The position numbers and the translations under genes were made by a program. From Microbacterium allomyrinae (lineage in GTDB: Bacteria; Actinomycetota; Actinomycetes; Actinomycetales; Microbacteriaceae), in assembly GCF_020682705.1 (NCBI RefSeq), contig NZ_JAGTTN010000007.1, positions 62,001 to 126,000 on the forward strand: a stretch of DNA of 64,000 nucleotides, written 5' to 3'. The first letter of the stretch is position 1. Each line of letters begins with the position of its first letter. This document shows, in pieces, positions 43,210 to 52,803 of the stretch. The notes under the pieces were generated by a model, which saw only the letters and a program-made list of their open reading frames with translations, was not told the origin of the DNA and did not search any database.

Positions 43210-43703
43210 CCGATCAGGCACTGCAGCATCCGCCGCGCATCGACCCGGATGCCGAAGCCGTGCTCGCCGCTCTCGACCGACACGGCTGGACGGTCAGTAC
43301 CGCCGAGTCTCTGACCGGGGGCCTTTTGGCGGCGACCCTCGTCGATGTGCCGGGAGCCTCGGCGAGTGTGCGGGGCGGGATCGTCGCGTACGCCACCGAT
43401 GTGAAGGCGTCGGTGCTCGGGGTCGACCGGGCGCTCCTGAAGCGCGCAGGCGCCGTCGATCCCGACGTCGCCGCGGCGATGGCACGGGGCGCGCGCCGCC
43501 TTCTCGCCACCGACGTGGCGATCGCGACCACTGGGGTCGCCGGGCCCGATCCGCAGGACGACAAGCCGGTGGGAACCCTCTACGTCGCGGTGTCCACTCC
43601 CGAGCGCGAGGCGGTGCGAGGGGTCGTGCTGAGCGGCTCCCGGGCCGAGATCCGTCGCGAGAGCGTGCGGGTCGCACTGCGTGTGTGTCTCAGCGAACTG
43701 TGA
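43206..43703 (+). CDS. CinA C-terminal domain protein (nicotinamide-nucleotide amidase)
   Basis: A 165-residue stand-alone CinA C-terminal (PncC) domain that deamidates nicotinamide mononucleotide in NAD recycling. VSTAESLTGGLLAATLVDVPGAS and SVRGGIVAYATDVKASVLGV are the family signatures, with the active-site Ser in AESLTGG. TTGVAGPDPQDDKPVGTLYVA closes the site. The N-terminal COG1058 domain of full CinA is missing, as in other actinobacteria. The GTG overlaps the pgsA stop and clgR follows. Confidence 0.88.
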   Translation: MTDQALQHPPRIDPDAEAVLAALDRHGWTVSTAESLTGGLLAATLVDVPGASASVRGGIVAYATDVKASVLGVDRALLKRAGAVDPDVAAAMARGARRLLATDVAIATTGVAGPDPQDDKPVGTLYVAVSTPEREAVRGVVLSGSRAEIRRESVRVALRVCLSEL

Positions 43704-43793
43704 GCATCCGAAGTCGGGGTCTCGGGAACAGACGGTGTTTCGTCTCGGTTACGTTCAGCGATTCCCACCCATTCTCCAGTCCACGGGATTAGA

Positions 43794-43818
43794 TTGACAT
43801 CATCGGGTGCTGTACTGT
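43794..43818 (+). promoter_or_regulatory. Candidate clgR promoter
   Basis: TTGACA (43794-43799) and TACTGT (43813-43818) lie upstream of clgR, 13 bases apart, which is shorter than optimal. The mRNA would keep a leader of about 40 bases containing GAGGAGG. No convincing ClgR autoregulatory site was found. Confidence 0.35.
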
Positions 43819-43864
43819 TGTCCACCCGGACGGCGGTGGAATCAGAAGTGAGGAGGGGGCCCTA

Positions 43865-44173
43865 ATGATCCTGGTTCGTCAAGAGATCGGCGAAGTGCTT
43901 CGTGACTTCCGCCAGCAGAAGGGTCGTACCCTCCGTCAGGTTGCGGGCCGCGCCAGCGTCGCGCTCGGCTACCTGAGCGAGGTGGAGCGCGGTCAGAAAG
44001 AGGCCTCGAGCGAGATTCTCGCGTCGGTGGCCGAGGCGCTCGACGTCCCCATCTCCACCATCATGCGTGAGGTCGGCGATCGCATCTCCGTTCTCGAGGG
44101 TCTGCAGACGTTCCCCGATGTCGTCCCCGACGATCTCGTGGCCGCTGTGGACGCAGAGCTCTCGCTGCGCTGA
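43865..44173 (+). CDS. clgR: ClgR-like XRE family transcriptional regulator
   Basis: A 102-residue HTH_3 protein. RTLRQVAGRASVALGYLSEVERG at residues 21-43 is the helix-turn-helix. The short size and the position after cinA match ClgR, the actinobacterial activator of clp protease and other proteolysis genes. PDDLVAAVDAELSLR at the C-terminus is also conserved. ClgR is usually controlled by its own proteolysis. A GAGGAGG ribosome binding site precedes the ATG. Confidence 0.88.
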   Translation: MILVRQEIGEVLRDFRQQKGRTLRQVAGRASVALGYLSEVERGQKEASSEILASVAEALDVPISTIMREVGDRISVLEGLQTFPDVVPDDLVAAVDAELSLR

Positions 44174-44209
44174 GTCGCGCGTCGACACGAAGACTCACTC
44201 GAGACAACG

Positions 44210-44434
44210 ATGCGCCGTAGCGAGTTCGATCGCGCTGTCGCGCAGGAATTCGGCCGTAGCGCCGTGGCTATGAAGACGGATCTCGTGCTCTCGGCGGTCG
44301 GCGGGCGGACCGCGGACGAGGCGATCGAGGCCGGTGTTCCACCCCGTGAGGTATGGCTCGCGCTGTGCGAGGAAGCCGATGTTCCGGCGGAGCGCAGGTA
44401 CGGAGTCGGTCGGCTCGACCCCCGCCGCCGCTGA
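44210..44434 (+). CDS. DUF3046 family protein
   Basis: A 74-residue protein, MRRSEFDRAVAQEFG at the start and PPREVWLALCEEADVPAERR in the middle. These match DUF3046, a small actinobacterial family usually encoded just before recA. It has one Cys and no membrane segment. Its role is unknown; conserved placement near recA hints at DNA repair or recombination. Confidence 0.85.
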   Translation: MRRSEFDRAVAQEFGRSAVAMKTDLVLSAVGGRTADEAIEAGVPPREVWLALCEEADVPAERRYGVGRLDPRRR

Positions 44435-44454
44435 CCTTCCGAAGCGGCGTGTCG

Positions 44455-44484
44455 TCGAATATTCGTTCGATTCCCGCGTAGGCT
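44455..44484 (+). promoter_or_regulatory. LexA (SOS) box and -10 element of recA
   Basis: TCGAATATTCGTTCGA (44455-44470) matches the actinobacterial LexA box TCGAAC-N4-GTTCGA at 11 of 12 defined positions. TAGGCT (44479-44484) follows as the -10, so LexA would cover the -35 region. The leader to the recA ATG is about 180 bases and contains a GCGTGA/TCACGC inverted repeat. Confidence 0.75.
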
Positions 44485-44669
44485 CCTGCACAGCAGGTGT
44501 CGAGGACGTGTCTGTCCACGAGAGCGGGAGGTGCGAAGACGGATGTCGGAGCCCACCCCTAGCGTGAACGACGTCGAACGACACCTCACGCCTTGTCGCA
44601 GCATCCGTCCCACCCGGGTCGGAGCGCGACAGCCTACAGGCGACGGAACGCGAGCATTAGGAGCACTCC

Positions 44670-45721
<1,052 letters not shown>

Positions 45722-45722
<1 letters not shown>

Positions 45723-46462
45723 TGGTCCGTTTCATCGACAGTGGGGGCGAGTCCGGCATCGAGGCTCCGGCCGAATCGGATGAGGGGCTCGCCCCCGTGA
45801 TCCCGCTGTTCGGCGGAGCGATCCGGTCCGCCGACAGCGGCGGGGTTCCTGCCAAGGCGGGGCGCCGCGATGGCTACGACATCGGTCGTCATGACGTGAG
45901 TGATCACCGCGACGTCGGCGACACACGCGGCCCAGGCAGCGCGAGCAGCCCGGATGACGACACCGACGATGCCGCCGACCGCGAGAACGCCGAGAAGGAG
46001 CTGCTCAAGAAGCTTCGAGCACGGTCTCTCTCGGTGCGAGAGGCCCGCGCGGTGATCGGCGGGCGCGGACTCGACGCCGAGACGATCGAAGACGTGCTCG
46101 AGCGGTTTCTCGATCGCGGGTATCTCGACGATGCCGCCCTCGCCGAACAGCTCGTGCACATCGGCATCGACCGCAAAGGGCAGGGCCGCCAGGTGATCGC
46201 CCAGGCACTCGCCAAGCGCGGCGTACCGCGCGACGTCGCGGACCTCGCACTCGAGGCACTGCCCGACGACGATGCCGAGCGGGCACTCGACTTCGCACGG
46301 ACCAAAGCGCGTGCGCTCAGCCGCCTGGACCACGACACAGCGCTTCGCCGTCTCACCGGTCAGCTCGCACGACGGGGGTATCCGGGTTCGGTCTCGCTGA
46401 GTGCCGCGCGGCAGGCGCTCGCCGAGGAGGCCGGCTCGTCTTCGGGCGTGCGGTTCCGCTGA
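45722..46462 (+). CDS. recX: Regulatory protein RecX
   Basis: A 246-residue modulator that inhibits RecA filaments. The RecX core covers about residues 88-240: AEKELLKKLRARSLSVREA, VLERFLDRGYLDDAALAEQ and KGQGRQVIAQALAKRGV. It is longer than most family members because of an N-terminal extension of about 85 residues, Gly/Ser/Asp-rich and probably disordered. The ATG shares one base with the recA stop, so the two are translationally coupled. Confidence 0.9.
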
Positions 46463-46517
46463 CCGCCCACGGCAGCGCCCGTGCCCGCGTTTCGGCGGGG
46501 TCGCGGTGACGGCCTCG

Positions 46518-46523
46518 TAGAAT
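46518..46523 (+). promoter_or_regulatory. -10 element of miaB
   Basis: TAGAAT, nine bases, then ATG. A weak purine patch (GGCAGGA) lies in the gap, so translation may not be strictly leaderless. Confidence 0.4.
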
Positions 46524-46532
46524 GGCAGGATC

Positions 46533-48089
46533 ATGACCAGCCCGTCCCATGCACCGACGCTCATCGCGCCGTCCGACGCCGCGTTCGCGGCCGATGGACA
46601 CGCCCGCACCTACGAGGTGCGAACCTTCGGATGCCAGATGAACGTCCACGACTCCGAGCGTCTTTCGGGTTCGCTCGAGAGCGCCGGCTATGTGCGCGCG
46701 GAGGCGGGCGAAGAAGCCGACGTCATCGTGATCAACACCTGTGCAGTGCGTGACAACGCGGCCGGCAAGCTCTACGGCACTCTCGGGCACCTCAAGTCCC
46801 GCAAAGACAAGCGCGAGGGCATGCAGATCGCCGTCGGCGGCTGCCTCGCCCAGATGGACAAGGACGCCGTGCTCGACAAGGCGCCATGGGTCGACGTCGT
46901 CTTCGGCACGCACAACATGGGATCCCTTCCGAGCCTGCTCGAGCGCGCCCGCCACAACGGCGAGGCAGAGCTCGAGATCCTCGAATCGCTCGAGATCTTC
47001 CCCTCCACTCTGCCGACCAAGCGCGACAGCATCTACAGCGGCTGGGTGTCGATCTCCGTCGGCTGCAACAACACGTGCACGTTCTGCATCGTTCCGAGTC
47101 TGCGCGGCAAAGAGAAGGATCGCCGGCCCGGCGACATCCTGAACGAGATCCGACTTCTCGTCGAGGATGGTGCGATGGAGGTCACCCTTCTCGGACAGAA
47201 CGTCAACTCGTACGGCGTGGAGTTCGGCGACCGGCAGGCCTTCGCGAAGCTGCTGCGAGCCGCAGGTGAGATCGCCGGGCTCGAGCGCATCCGCTTCACG
47301 AGCCCGCACCCCGCAGCCTTCACCGACGATGTCATCGAGGCCATGGCCGAGACCCCCGCCGTGATGCCGCAGCTGCACATGCCCCTGCAGTCCGGCAGCG
47401 ACCGCATCCTCAAGGCGATGCGTCGCTCGTATCGCAGCGACCGGTTCCTGGGAATCCTCGACCGGGTTCGCGAGCGCATCCCGAACGCCGCGATCACGAC
47501 CGACATCATCGTCGGGTTCCCCGGCGAGACCGACGAAGACTTCGAAGACACGATGCGCGTCGTCGAACAGGCGCGCTTCGCGAGCGCGTTCACATTCCAG
47601 TACTCGATTCGCGAGGGCACGCCGGCGGCGACGATGCCCGACCAGGTGCCCAAAGAAGTCGTCCAGCAGCGCTACGAACGCCTCGCGGAGCTCCAGGAAC
47701 GCATCTCGCGAGAAGAGAACGAGAAGCAGCTGGGTCGCGAGATGCATGTTCTCGTCTCGAGCAGCGAGGGCAAGAAGGACTCTGCGACGCATCGACTCAC
47801 CGGGCGTGCCGAAGACAACCGGCTCATCCACTTCGAGGTTCCTGCAGGGTCCGCCGTCCCGCGTCCCGGCGACGTCGTCTCCGTCGTGGTGACACATGCG
47901 GCTCCGTACCACCTGCTCGCCGACTCCACCGACGGAGCGCCACTGCGCATCCGCCGCACGCGGTCGGGCGACGCGTGGGACCGTTCGCAGGCGGAATCGT
48001 GCGGCGTGCCCGCCCCGGCGGGCGAGGCGGCGACAGGCGCCCCTCGCGCCGTATCGCTCGGTCTCCCGACGCTCCGCATCGGCGTGTGA
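46533..48089 (+). CDS. miaB: tRNA-2-methylthio-N6-dimethylallyladenosine synthase MiaB
   Basis: A 518-residue radical-SAM methylthiotransferase. The N-terminal domain has [16 protein letters not shown] with the first auxiliary-cluster Cys, then NTCAVR and GGCLAQ. The radical SAM cluster is CNNTCTFC near residue 178, and a TRAM domain lies around residues 390-460. It adds a methylthio group to the i6A made by MiaA at tRNA position 37. The C-terminal 45 residues after TRAM are an extension. miaA begins inside the miaB stop (GTGA). Confidence 0.94.
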   Translation: MTSPSHAPTLIAPSDAAFAADGHARTYEVRTFGCQMNVHDSERLSGSLESAGYVRAEAGEEADVIVINTCAVRDNAAGKLYGTLGHLKSRKDKREGMQIAVGGCLAQMDKDAVLDKAPWVDVVFGTHNMGSLPSLLERARHNGEAELEILESLEIFPSTLPTKRDSIYSGWVSISVGCNNTCTFCIVPSLRGKEKDRRPGDILNEIRLLVEDGAMEVTLLGQNVNSYGVEFGDRQAFAKLLRAAGEIAGLERIRFTSPHPAAFTDDVIEAMAETPAVMPQLHMPLQSGSDRILKAMRRSYRSDRFLGILDRVRERIPNAAITTDIIVGFPGETDEDFEDTMRVVEQARFASAFTFQYSIREGTPAATMPDQVPKEVVQQRYERLAELQERISREENEKQLGREMHVLVSSSEGKKDSATHRLTGRAEDNRLIHFEVPAGSAVPRPGDVVSVVVTHAAPYHLLADSTDGAPLRIRRTRSGDAWDRSQAESCGVPAPAGEAATGAPRAVSLGLPTLRIGV

Positions 48090-49036
48090 CCCTTCGGCAG
48101 ACGGGAATGCCGGCCGAGGGCCATCCCCGAAGACTCTGGGCCGTCGTCGGTGCGACCGGCACGGGCAAGACCGCGCTGTCGCTCGATCTCGCCGAGGTCC
48201 TCCAGGCGTGCGGCCGCCCTGCGGAGATCGTCAATGCCGACGCCATGCAGCTGTACCGCGGCATGGATATCGGTACCGCGAAGCTTCCCGAGGCCGAGCG
48301 ACGCGGCATCCCGCACCATCTCTTCGACGCGCTCGACGTGACAGATGAGGCGGCCGTCGCCTGGTACCAGAGTGTCGCGCGCGCCACGATCGAGCAGATT
48401 CATGCCCGGGGCGCCGATGCGATCCTCGTCGGCGGTTCGGGGCTGTACGTCTCGAGCGTGATCTTCGACTTCCGCTTCCCCCCGCACGACGATGCTCTGC
48501 GCGCCGACCTCGAACTCCAGCTCGAGCAGCACGGACCCGGCATGCTGTTCGCGCGCCTGCGCGAAGCGGACCCTGCGACCGCGGAACGGATCGACCCCAA
48601 GAACGGGCGTCGCATCGTGCGCGCCCTGGAGGTGCTCGCGCAAGGCGCGGCGACGCACGGCGCGGCGCTTCCCGCCGAGCCGGCACGATGGCACGAGGCG
48701 ACCGAGATCGTCGGGGTCGCGATGCCACGCGAGCAGCTCGTCACCCGGCTCGACGAGCGTGTCGCCGGCATGTGGCGTGACGGACTCCTCATCGAGGTCG
48801 CCAGACTCCGCGCCGAGGGCCTGGAGCGAGGCGTCACCGCCCGCCGTGCCATCGGCTATGCGCAGGCCCTCGCGCAGCTGCACGGCGAGCGAACCGAGGC
48901 CGAGGCGATCGCCGAGACCCAGGCGCTCACACGCCGGTACGCGCGGCGCCAGGTGTCGTGGTTCAAGCGGTATGCGGGCACACGGTGGGTCGACCCGGGG
49001 GTGGACGCCGGAGCCCTGGCAGACTCGACGCCATGA
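48086..49036 (+). CDS. miaA: tRNA dimethylallyltransferase MiaA
   Basis: A 316-residue enzyme that transfers dimethylallyl to A37 of tRNAs reading UNN codons. [20 protein letters not shown] at residue 15 is the P-loop. [20 protein letters not shown] is the DSxQxYR-like segment, here with Ala in place of the usual Ser. [10 protein letters not shown] and RRIVRALEV follow the family order. I chose the GTG at 48086 that overlaps the miaB stop; an ATG at 48107 is an alternative. The downstream GNAT gene overlaps its stop. Confidence 0.93.
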   Translation: MTLRQTGMPAEGHPRRLWAVVGATGTGKTALSLDLAEVLQACGRPAEIVNADAMQLYRGMDIGTAKLPEAERRGIPHHLFDALDVTDEAAVAWYQSVARATIEQIHARGADAILVGGSGLYVSSVIFDFRFPPHDDALRADLELQLEQHGPGMLFARLREADPATAERIDPKNGRRIVRALEVLAQGAATHGAALPAEPARWHEATEIVGVAMPREQLVTRLDERVAGMWRDGLLIEVARLRAEGLERGVTARRAIGYAQALAQLHGERTEAEAIAETQALTRRYARRQVSWFKRYAGTRWVDPGVDAGALADSTP

Positions 49037-49455
49037 CCATCGACATCCGACCCTTCGAGGTCTCCGACACCGAGGCCGTCGTGTCGCTCTGGCAGGCGAC
49101 CGGTCTTACCCGCCCCTGGAACAATCCGTATCAGGACATCCACCGCAAGCTTTCTGTGCAGCCGGAGCTCTTTCTCGTGGCGGCCGACGACGGTGTCGTC
49201 GTCGGCTCGGTCATGGCGGGCTACGACGGCCACCGCGGATGGCTCTACTACCTCGCGAGCGACCCCGAACGGCGCGGCGAGGGGATCGGTCGGCGCCTCG
49301 TGGAGGCCGCCGAGGAGCGACTGCTGGCGATGGGATGCCCCAAGGTCCAGCTCATGGTGCGTCCCGAGCACGGTGTCGCCCAAGGATTCTACGCATCGCT
49401 GGAGTACGAGCCGTTCGACACCTGGACCACCGGCAAGCGACTCATCGCGGACTGA
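49033..49455 (+). CDS. GNAT family acetyltransferase, YpeA-like
   Basis: A 140-residue single GNAT domain. [20 protein letters not shown] and [16 protein letters not shown] match the YpeA group. [20 protein letters not shown] is the acetyl-CoA loop and [14 protein letters not shown] the second motif. It is coupled to miaA through an ATGA overlap and lies upstream of dapF. The substrate is unknown. Confidence 0.87.
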   Translation: MTIDIRPFEVSDTEAVVSLWQATGLTRPWNNPYQDIHRKLSVQPELFLVAADDGVVVGSVMAGYDGHRGWLYYLASDPERRGEGIGRRLVEAAEERLLAMGCPKVQLMVRPEHGVAQGFYASLEYEPFDTWTTGKRLIAD

Positions 49456-49491
49456 TCCCGGCGCCCGCGACGGTCGCATCGATCTCGACCA

Positions 49492-49497
49492 TAGACT
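49492..49497 (+). promoter_or_regulatory. -10 element of dapF
   Basis: TAGACT, seven bases (GGCTTGC), then ATG. Confidence 0.5.
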
Positions 49498-49504
49498 GGC
49501 TTGC

Positions 49505-50392
49505 ATGGCGCAGACCGTCTCGTTCACCAAGGGCCACGGCACCGGAAACGACTTCGTTATCGTCCCCGATCCTGACGGACTGCTGGATCTGTCGGACGAC
49601 CAGGTCGCGGTGCTGTGCGACCGACGCTTCGGCATCGGCGGCGACGGCATCCTGCGTGTGGTGCGTGCGAGCGCGATCGACGAGGGCCGCGAGGCCGCGG
49701 CATCCGGCGCCGAGTGGTTCATGGACTACCGCAATGCCGACGGCTCCCGCGCGGAGATGTGCGGCAACGGCATCCGGGTCTTCGCGCGCTACCTCACCGA
49801 GGTCGGCTGGGCGAGCATCGACGAGACGCCTCTGCCGATCGGCACGCGCGCGGGCGTGAAGACGCTCACACGCAGCGAGGATGCCAACGGCACCGGGGGC
49901 TTCGAGGTAGACCTCGGCATCTGGCGCGTCGAGGCGGACGACGTGCTGGTGCGCGCTCGCGGGATCGGCGCCCCACGACCCGGTCTCGGGATCGACGTCG
50001 GCAATCCGCACGTGGTTGTCGCGCTGCCCGACGAGCGCGAACTCGAGGGCCTCGATCTCGTGGCCCAGCCGCAGTTGCACCCCGAGCCCCCTCACGGTGC
50101 GAACGTCGAGTTCGTCGTGCCCGCCGACCCGCTGGTGCGCGACGGTGTGGGCTCCATCCGCATGCGGGTGTTCGAACGTGGTGTGGGCGAGACGCTCAGT
50201 TGCGGAACCGGCGTCGCGGCCGCGGCGCTCGCGGTGCGGCATTGGGCAGGGCCCGCCGCGCCGGACCGCTGGACGGTGGACGTACCCGGCGGCACGCTGG
50301 GGGTGCGGATGCCGGAGGTCGACGGCGAGCGCCACGTACTGCTCTCGGGGCCGGCGACGCTCGTGTTTTCCGGCGAGGTCACGCTCGCCTGA
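49505..50392 (+). CDS. dapF: Diaminopimelate epimerase
   Basis: A 295-residue cofactor-free epimerase turning LL- into meso-diaminopimelate for peptidoglycan and lysine. [14 protein letters not shown] starts the fold. Both catalytic Cys are present, in [15 protein letters not shown] near residue 84 and [14 protein letters not shown] near residue 233. The two halves are the expected pseudo-repeat. It completes, with dapA and dapB in this window, much of the pathway, although the loci are separate. Confidence 0.95.
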   Translation: MAQTVSFTKGHGTGNDFVIVPDPDGLLDLSDDQVAVLCDRRFGIGGDGILRVVRASAIDEGREAAASGAEWFMDYRNADGSRAEMCGNGIRVFARYLTEVGWASIDETPLPIGTRAGVKTLTRSEDANGTGGFEVDLGIWRVEADDVLVRARGIGAPRPGLGIDVGNPHVVVALPDERELEGLDLVAQPQLHPEPPHGANVEFVVPADPLVRDGVGSIRMRVFERGVGETLSCGTGVAAAALAVRHWAGPAAPDRWTVDVPGGTLGVRMPEVDGERHVLLSGPATLVFSGEVTLA

Positions 50393-50467
50393 GGCGATGA
50401 CGCGCGCTGTGGTCAGCGCCTGTTGCGGCTGTTCGCTCGGCGTCTGCCGCTCATGCGTGCAGCGGCC

Positions 50468-51115
50468 TCATAGCATCGGCAGATCGATCGGCTCGCTCCT
50501 GGGCGAGCCGTGCCTGCGGACCTTCAGCACCCGGAATCCGCGGCCGGTAGCTGCCCGGTGCACGCTGTAGCCCTGGTGGAACGTCGCAGCAAGCCAGCGC
50601 TGCAGCGAATCCGAGCCCAGGTTGCGCTGCACGACGAGCCAGGCATCCGCGCGCTCGTCCAGGCGGGGAATCCACCGTTCGAGCAGGCCGTGCAGCTCGC
50701 TCTTGCCGACCCGGATAGGCGGGTTGGAGCGGATCGTGCGGAACACGATGTCGTCGGGAACATCGTCGGGCAGCACGGCGTTGACATTGTCGAGGCCCAG
50801 GGTCCGCGCGTTTCGGCGCACGAGGTCGAGGGCGCGCTCGTTGACGTCGACGGCCCACACCGTTGCGTGCGGCGCGTCGAGTGCCAGGCTCAACGAGATC
50901 GGTCCCCACCCGCAGCCGAGATCGAGCAGATTCCCGCCGGGAGGCGGCGGGGGAGTGTTCGACAGCAGCACCGCGGTGCCGGTGTCGACGTGCTCCGGGC
51001 TGAACACCCCTCCGGCGGTCGTGACCTGCACCTCGCGCCCGGCGAGATGGACACGGATGCTGCGAAGATTCTCGGGACTTGCGGGCGTCGCACTGAAGTA
51101 GTGGTCGCTCCCCAT
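50468..51115 (-). CDS. RsmC-like class I methyltransferase
   Basis: A 215-residue methyltransferase of the small-domain (MTS) group. GNLLDLGCGWGPISLSLAL near residue 62 is the AdoMet-binding motif I, and SNPPIRVGKSELHGLL near residue 130 is the NPPxR/K motif of enzymes that methylate guanine N2 in rRNA. The duplicated N-terminal half of RsmC is missing. The ATG lies eight bases after a -10 hexamer shared in a divergent region with hflX. Confidence 0.85.
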   Translation of the reverse strand: MGSDHYFSATPASPENLRSIRVHLAGREVQVTTAGGVFSPEHVDTGTAVLLSNTPPPPPGGNLLDLGCGWGPISLSLALDAPHATVWAVDVNERALDLVRRNARTLGLDNVNAVLPDDVPDDIVFRTIRSNPPIRVGKSELHGLLERWIPRLDERADAWLVVQRNLGSDSLQRWLAATFHQGYSVHRAATGRGFRVLKVRRHGSPRSEPIDLPML

Positions 51116-51123
51116 GGCTGACG

Positions 51124-51162
51124 AGCCTAGCGGAGGAGCTCCCCGGTGCGGGAGGCTAGAAT
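51124..51162. promoter_or_regulatory. Divergent -10 elements of the RsmC-like gene and hflX
   Basis: TAGGCT on the minus strand (51124-51129) serves the methyltransferase. TAGAAT on the plus strand (51157-51162) serves the hflX transcript, with an ATG six bases later at 51169. Confidence 0.5.
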
Positions 51163-51168
51163 TCACGG

Positions 51169-51189
51169 ATGTCTCGAACCGCCAGATGA
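51169..51189 (+). CDS. Six-codon upstream ORF before hflX (MSRTAR)
   Basis: ATG at 51169 sits six bases after TAGAAT, where the mRNA should begin, and reads MSRTAR then TGA. The hflX ATG follows 31 bases after the stop, with its own AAAGGA site. HflX frees stalled ribosomes, so an upstream ORF that senses translation would make sense. This role is an inference. Confidence 0.4.
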   Translation: MSRTAR

Positions 51190-51220
51190 ACGGCGGAAAA
51201 CGACATCCCGAAAGGAACAC

Positions 51221-52738
51221 ATGACGGATACGACAACACCCCAGAGCACCGACGAGACGCCGGTGGACCCGGTGGATCGCGTGCTGGCGCGCGCTGATGC
51301 GCGCTCGGGGGTGAGCGTGTTCGGTGGAGCGCAGGCGCTCCAGGACGCAGCGACCGCTGGTCGCGGCGACTCGGACGGCGACCAGTGGGATCGCGAGGAG
51401 CGTGCCGCATTGCGGCGCGTGCCGGGACTGTCGACCGAGCTCGAGGACGTCACCGAGGTCGAGTACCGACAGCTGCGTCTCGAGAACGTGGTTCTCGTCG
51501 GCGTGCACTCGCAAGGCGAGACAGAGGATGCCGAGAACTCGCTGCGCGAGCTGTCAGCGCTGGCCGAGACGGCCGGTGCGGTCGTGCTCGACGGTGTGCT
51601 GCAGAGGCGCCCGCACCCGGATCCCGCGACCTATGTCGGCCGGGGCAAGGCCGAAGAGCTGCGCGATATCGTCGCGGCGGTCGGCGCCGACACCGTGATC
51701 GCCGACACCGAGCTCGCACCCAGCCAGCGGCGTGCGCTCGAGGATGTCGTCAAGGTCAAGGTGATCGATCGCACCACGGTGATCCTCGACATCTTCAGCC
51801 AGCACGCCAAGAGCCGCGAGGGCAAGGCCCAGGTCGAGCTCGCCCAGCTCGAGTACCTGCTGCCGCGTCTGCGCGGCTGGGGTGACTCGATGAGCCGCCA
51901 GGCCGGTGGCCAGGTCGGCGCGGGCGGGGCGGGCATGGGCTCGCGAGGTCCGGGTGAGACGAAGATCGAGCTCGACCGTCGCCGCATCCGCACGAAGATG
52001 GCGCTGCTGCGTCGTCAGATCCGCGACTTCGCCCCTGCGCGCGACGCCAAGCGTGCCGAGCGCAAGCGCAACACGATTCCCTCCGTCGCGATCGCCGGGT
52101 ACACGAACGCCGGCAAGTCGAGCCTGCTCAACCGTCTCACCAGCGCCGGCGTACTCGTCGAGAACGCGCTGTTCGCGACGCTGGATGCGACGGTGCGCCG
52201 GTCCGAGACGACGGACGGTCGCGTATACACGCTGACCGACACCGTCGGATTCGTGCGCAACCTCCCGCATCAGCTCGTCGAGGCCTTCCGCTCGACCCTC
52301 GAAGAAGTGGGCGGGGCCGACGTCATCGTGCACGTGGTCGACGGCTCGCACCCCGACCCCGCCGCGCAGCTGGCGACGGTGCGCGACGTGATCGGCGATG
52401 TGGGTGCGCGCGACATCCCCGAGATCATCGTGTTCAACAAGGCGGATCTCGTCGACGCAGATACCCGGCTGGTGCTGCGGGGTCTCGAACCCAAGGCCGT
52501 GTTCGCGTCTTCGCGCACCGGCGAGGGCATCGACGAACTGCGCGCGCTGATCGAGGCGACTCTGCCTCTTCCGGCGGTCGAGATCCACGCGCTGGTGCCG
52601 TATGACCGTGGTGATCTCGTCTCGGCGATCCACGAGCAGGGAATGATCCTGTCGCAGGCGCACGAAGAGGGTGGCACAGCCATCCACGCCCGCGTCGGCG
52701 AGCACCTCGCGGCGAGGCTGGCCCCGTTCGGTCGGTGA
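51221..52738 (+). CDS. hflX: Ribosome-splitting GTPase HflX
   Basis: A 505-residue GTPase that splits stalled or hibernating 70S ribosomes. The HflX N-terminal domain includes DPATYVGRGKAEELRDIV and DTELAPSQRRALEDVVKVKVIDRT (in parts). The Gly-rich GPGETKIELDRRRI leads into a coiled coil. The GTPase motifs are G1 GYTNAGKSSLLNRL near residue 293, G3 DTVGFVRNLPH, and G4 FNKADLV. AAAGGA precedes the ATG at 51221. In mycobacteria hflX is tied to macrolide response. Confidence 0.94.
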   Translation: MTDTTTPQSTDETPVDPVDRVLARADARSGVSVFGGAQALQDAATAGRGDSDGDQWDREERAALRRVPGLSTELEDVTEVEYRQLRLENVVLVGVHSQGETEDAENSLRELSALAETAGAVVLDGVLQRRPHPDPATYVGRGKAEELRDIVAAVGADTVIADTELAPSQRRALEDVVKVKVIDRTTVILDIFSQHAKSREGKAQVELAQLEYLLPRLRGWGDSMSRQAGGQVGAGGAGMGSRGPGETKIELDRRRIRTKMALLRRQIRDFAPARDAKRAERKRNTIPSVAIAGYTNAGKSSLLNRLTSAGVLVENALFATLDATVRRSETTDGRVYTLTDTVGFVRNLPHQLVEAFRSTLEEVGGADVIVHVVDGSHPDPAAQLATVRDVIGDVGARDIPEIIVFNKADLVDADTRLVLRGLEPKAVFASSRTGEGIDELRALIEATLPLPAVEIHALVPYDRGDLVSAIHEQGMILSQAHEEGGTAIHARVGEHLAARLAPFGR

Positions 52739-52803
52739 GCCCATGAGCTTGCGGCCCGGGGTGGATACTCCTGCCGAGACGGATCCGTTCGACCGCGAGC
52801 GGA

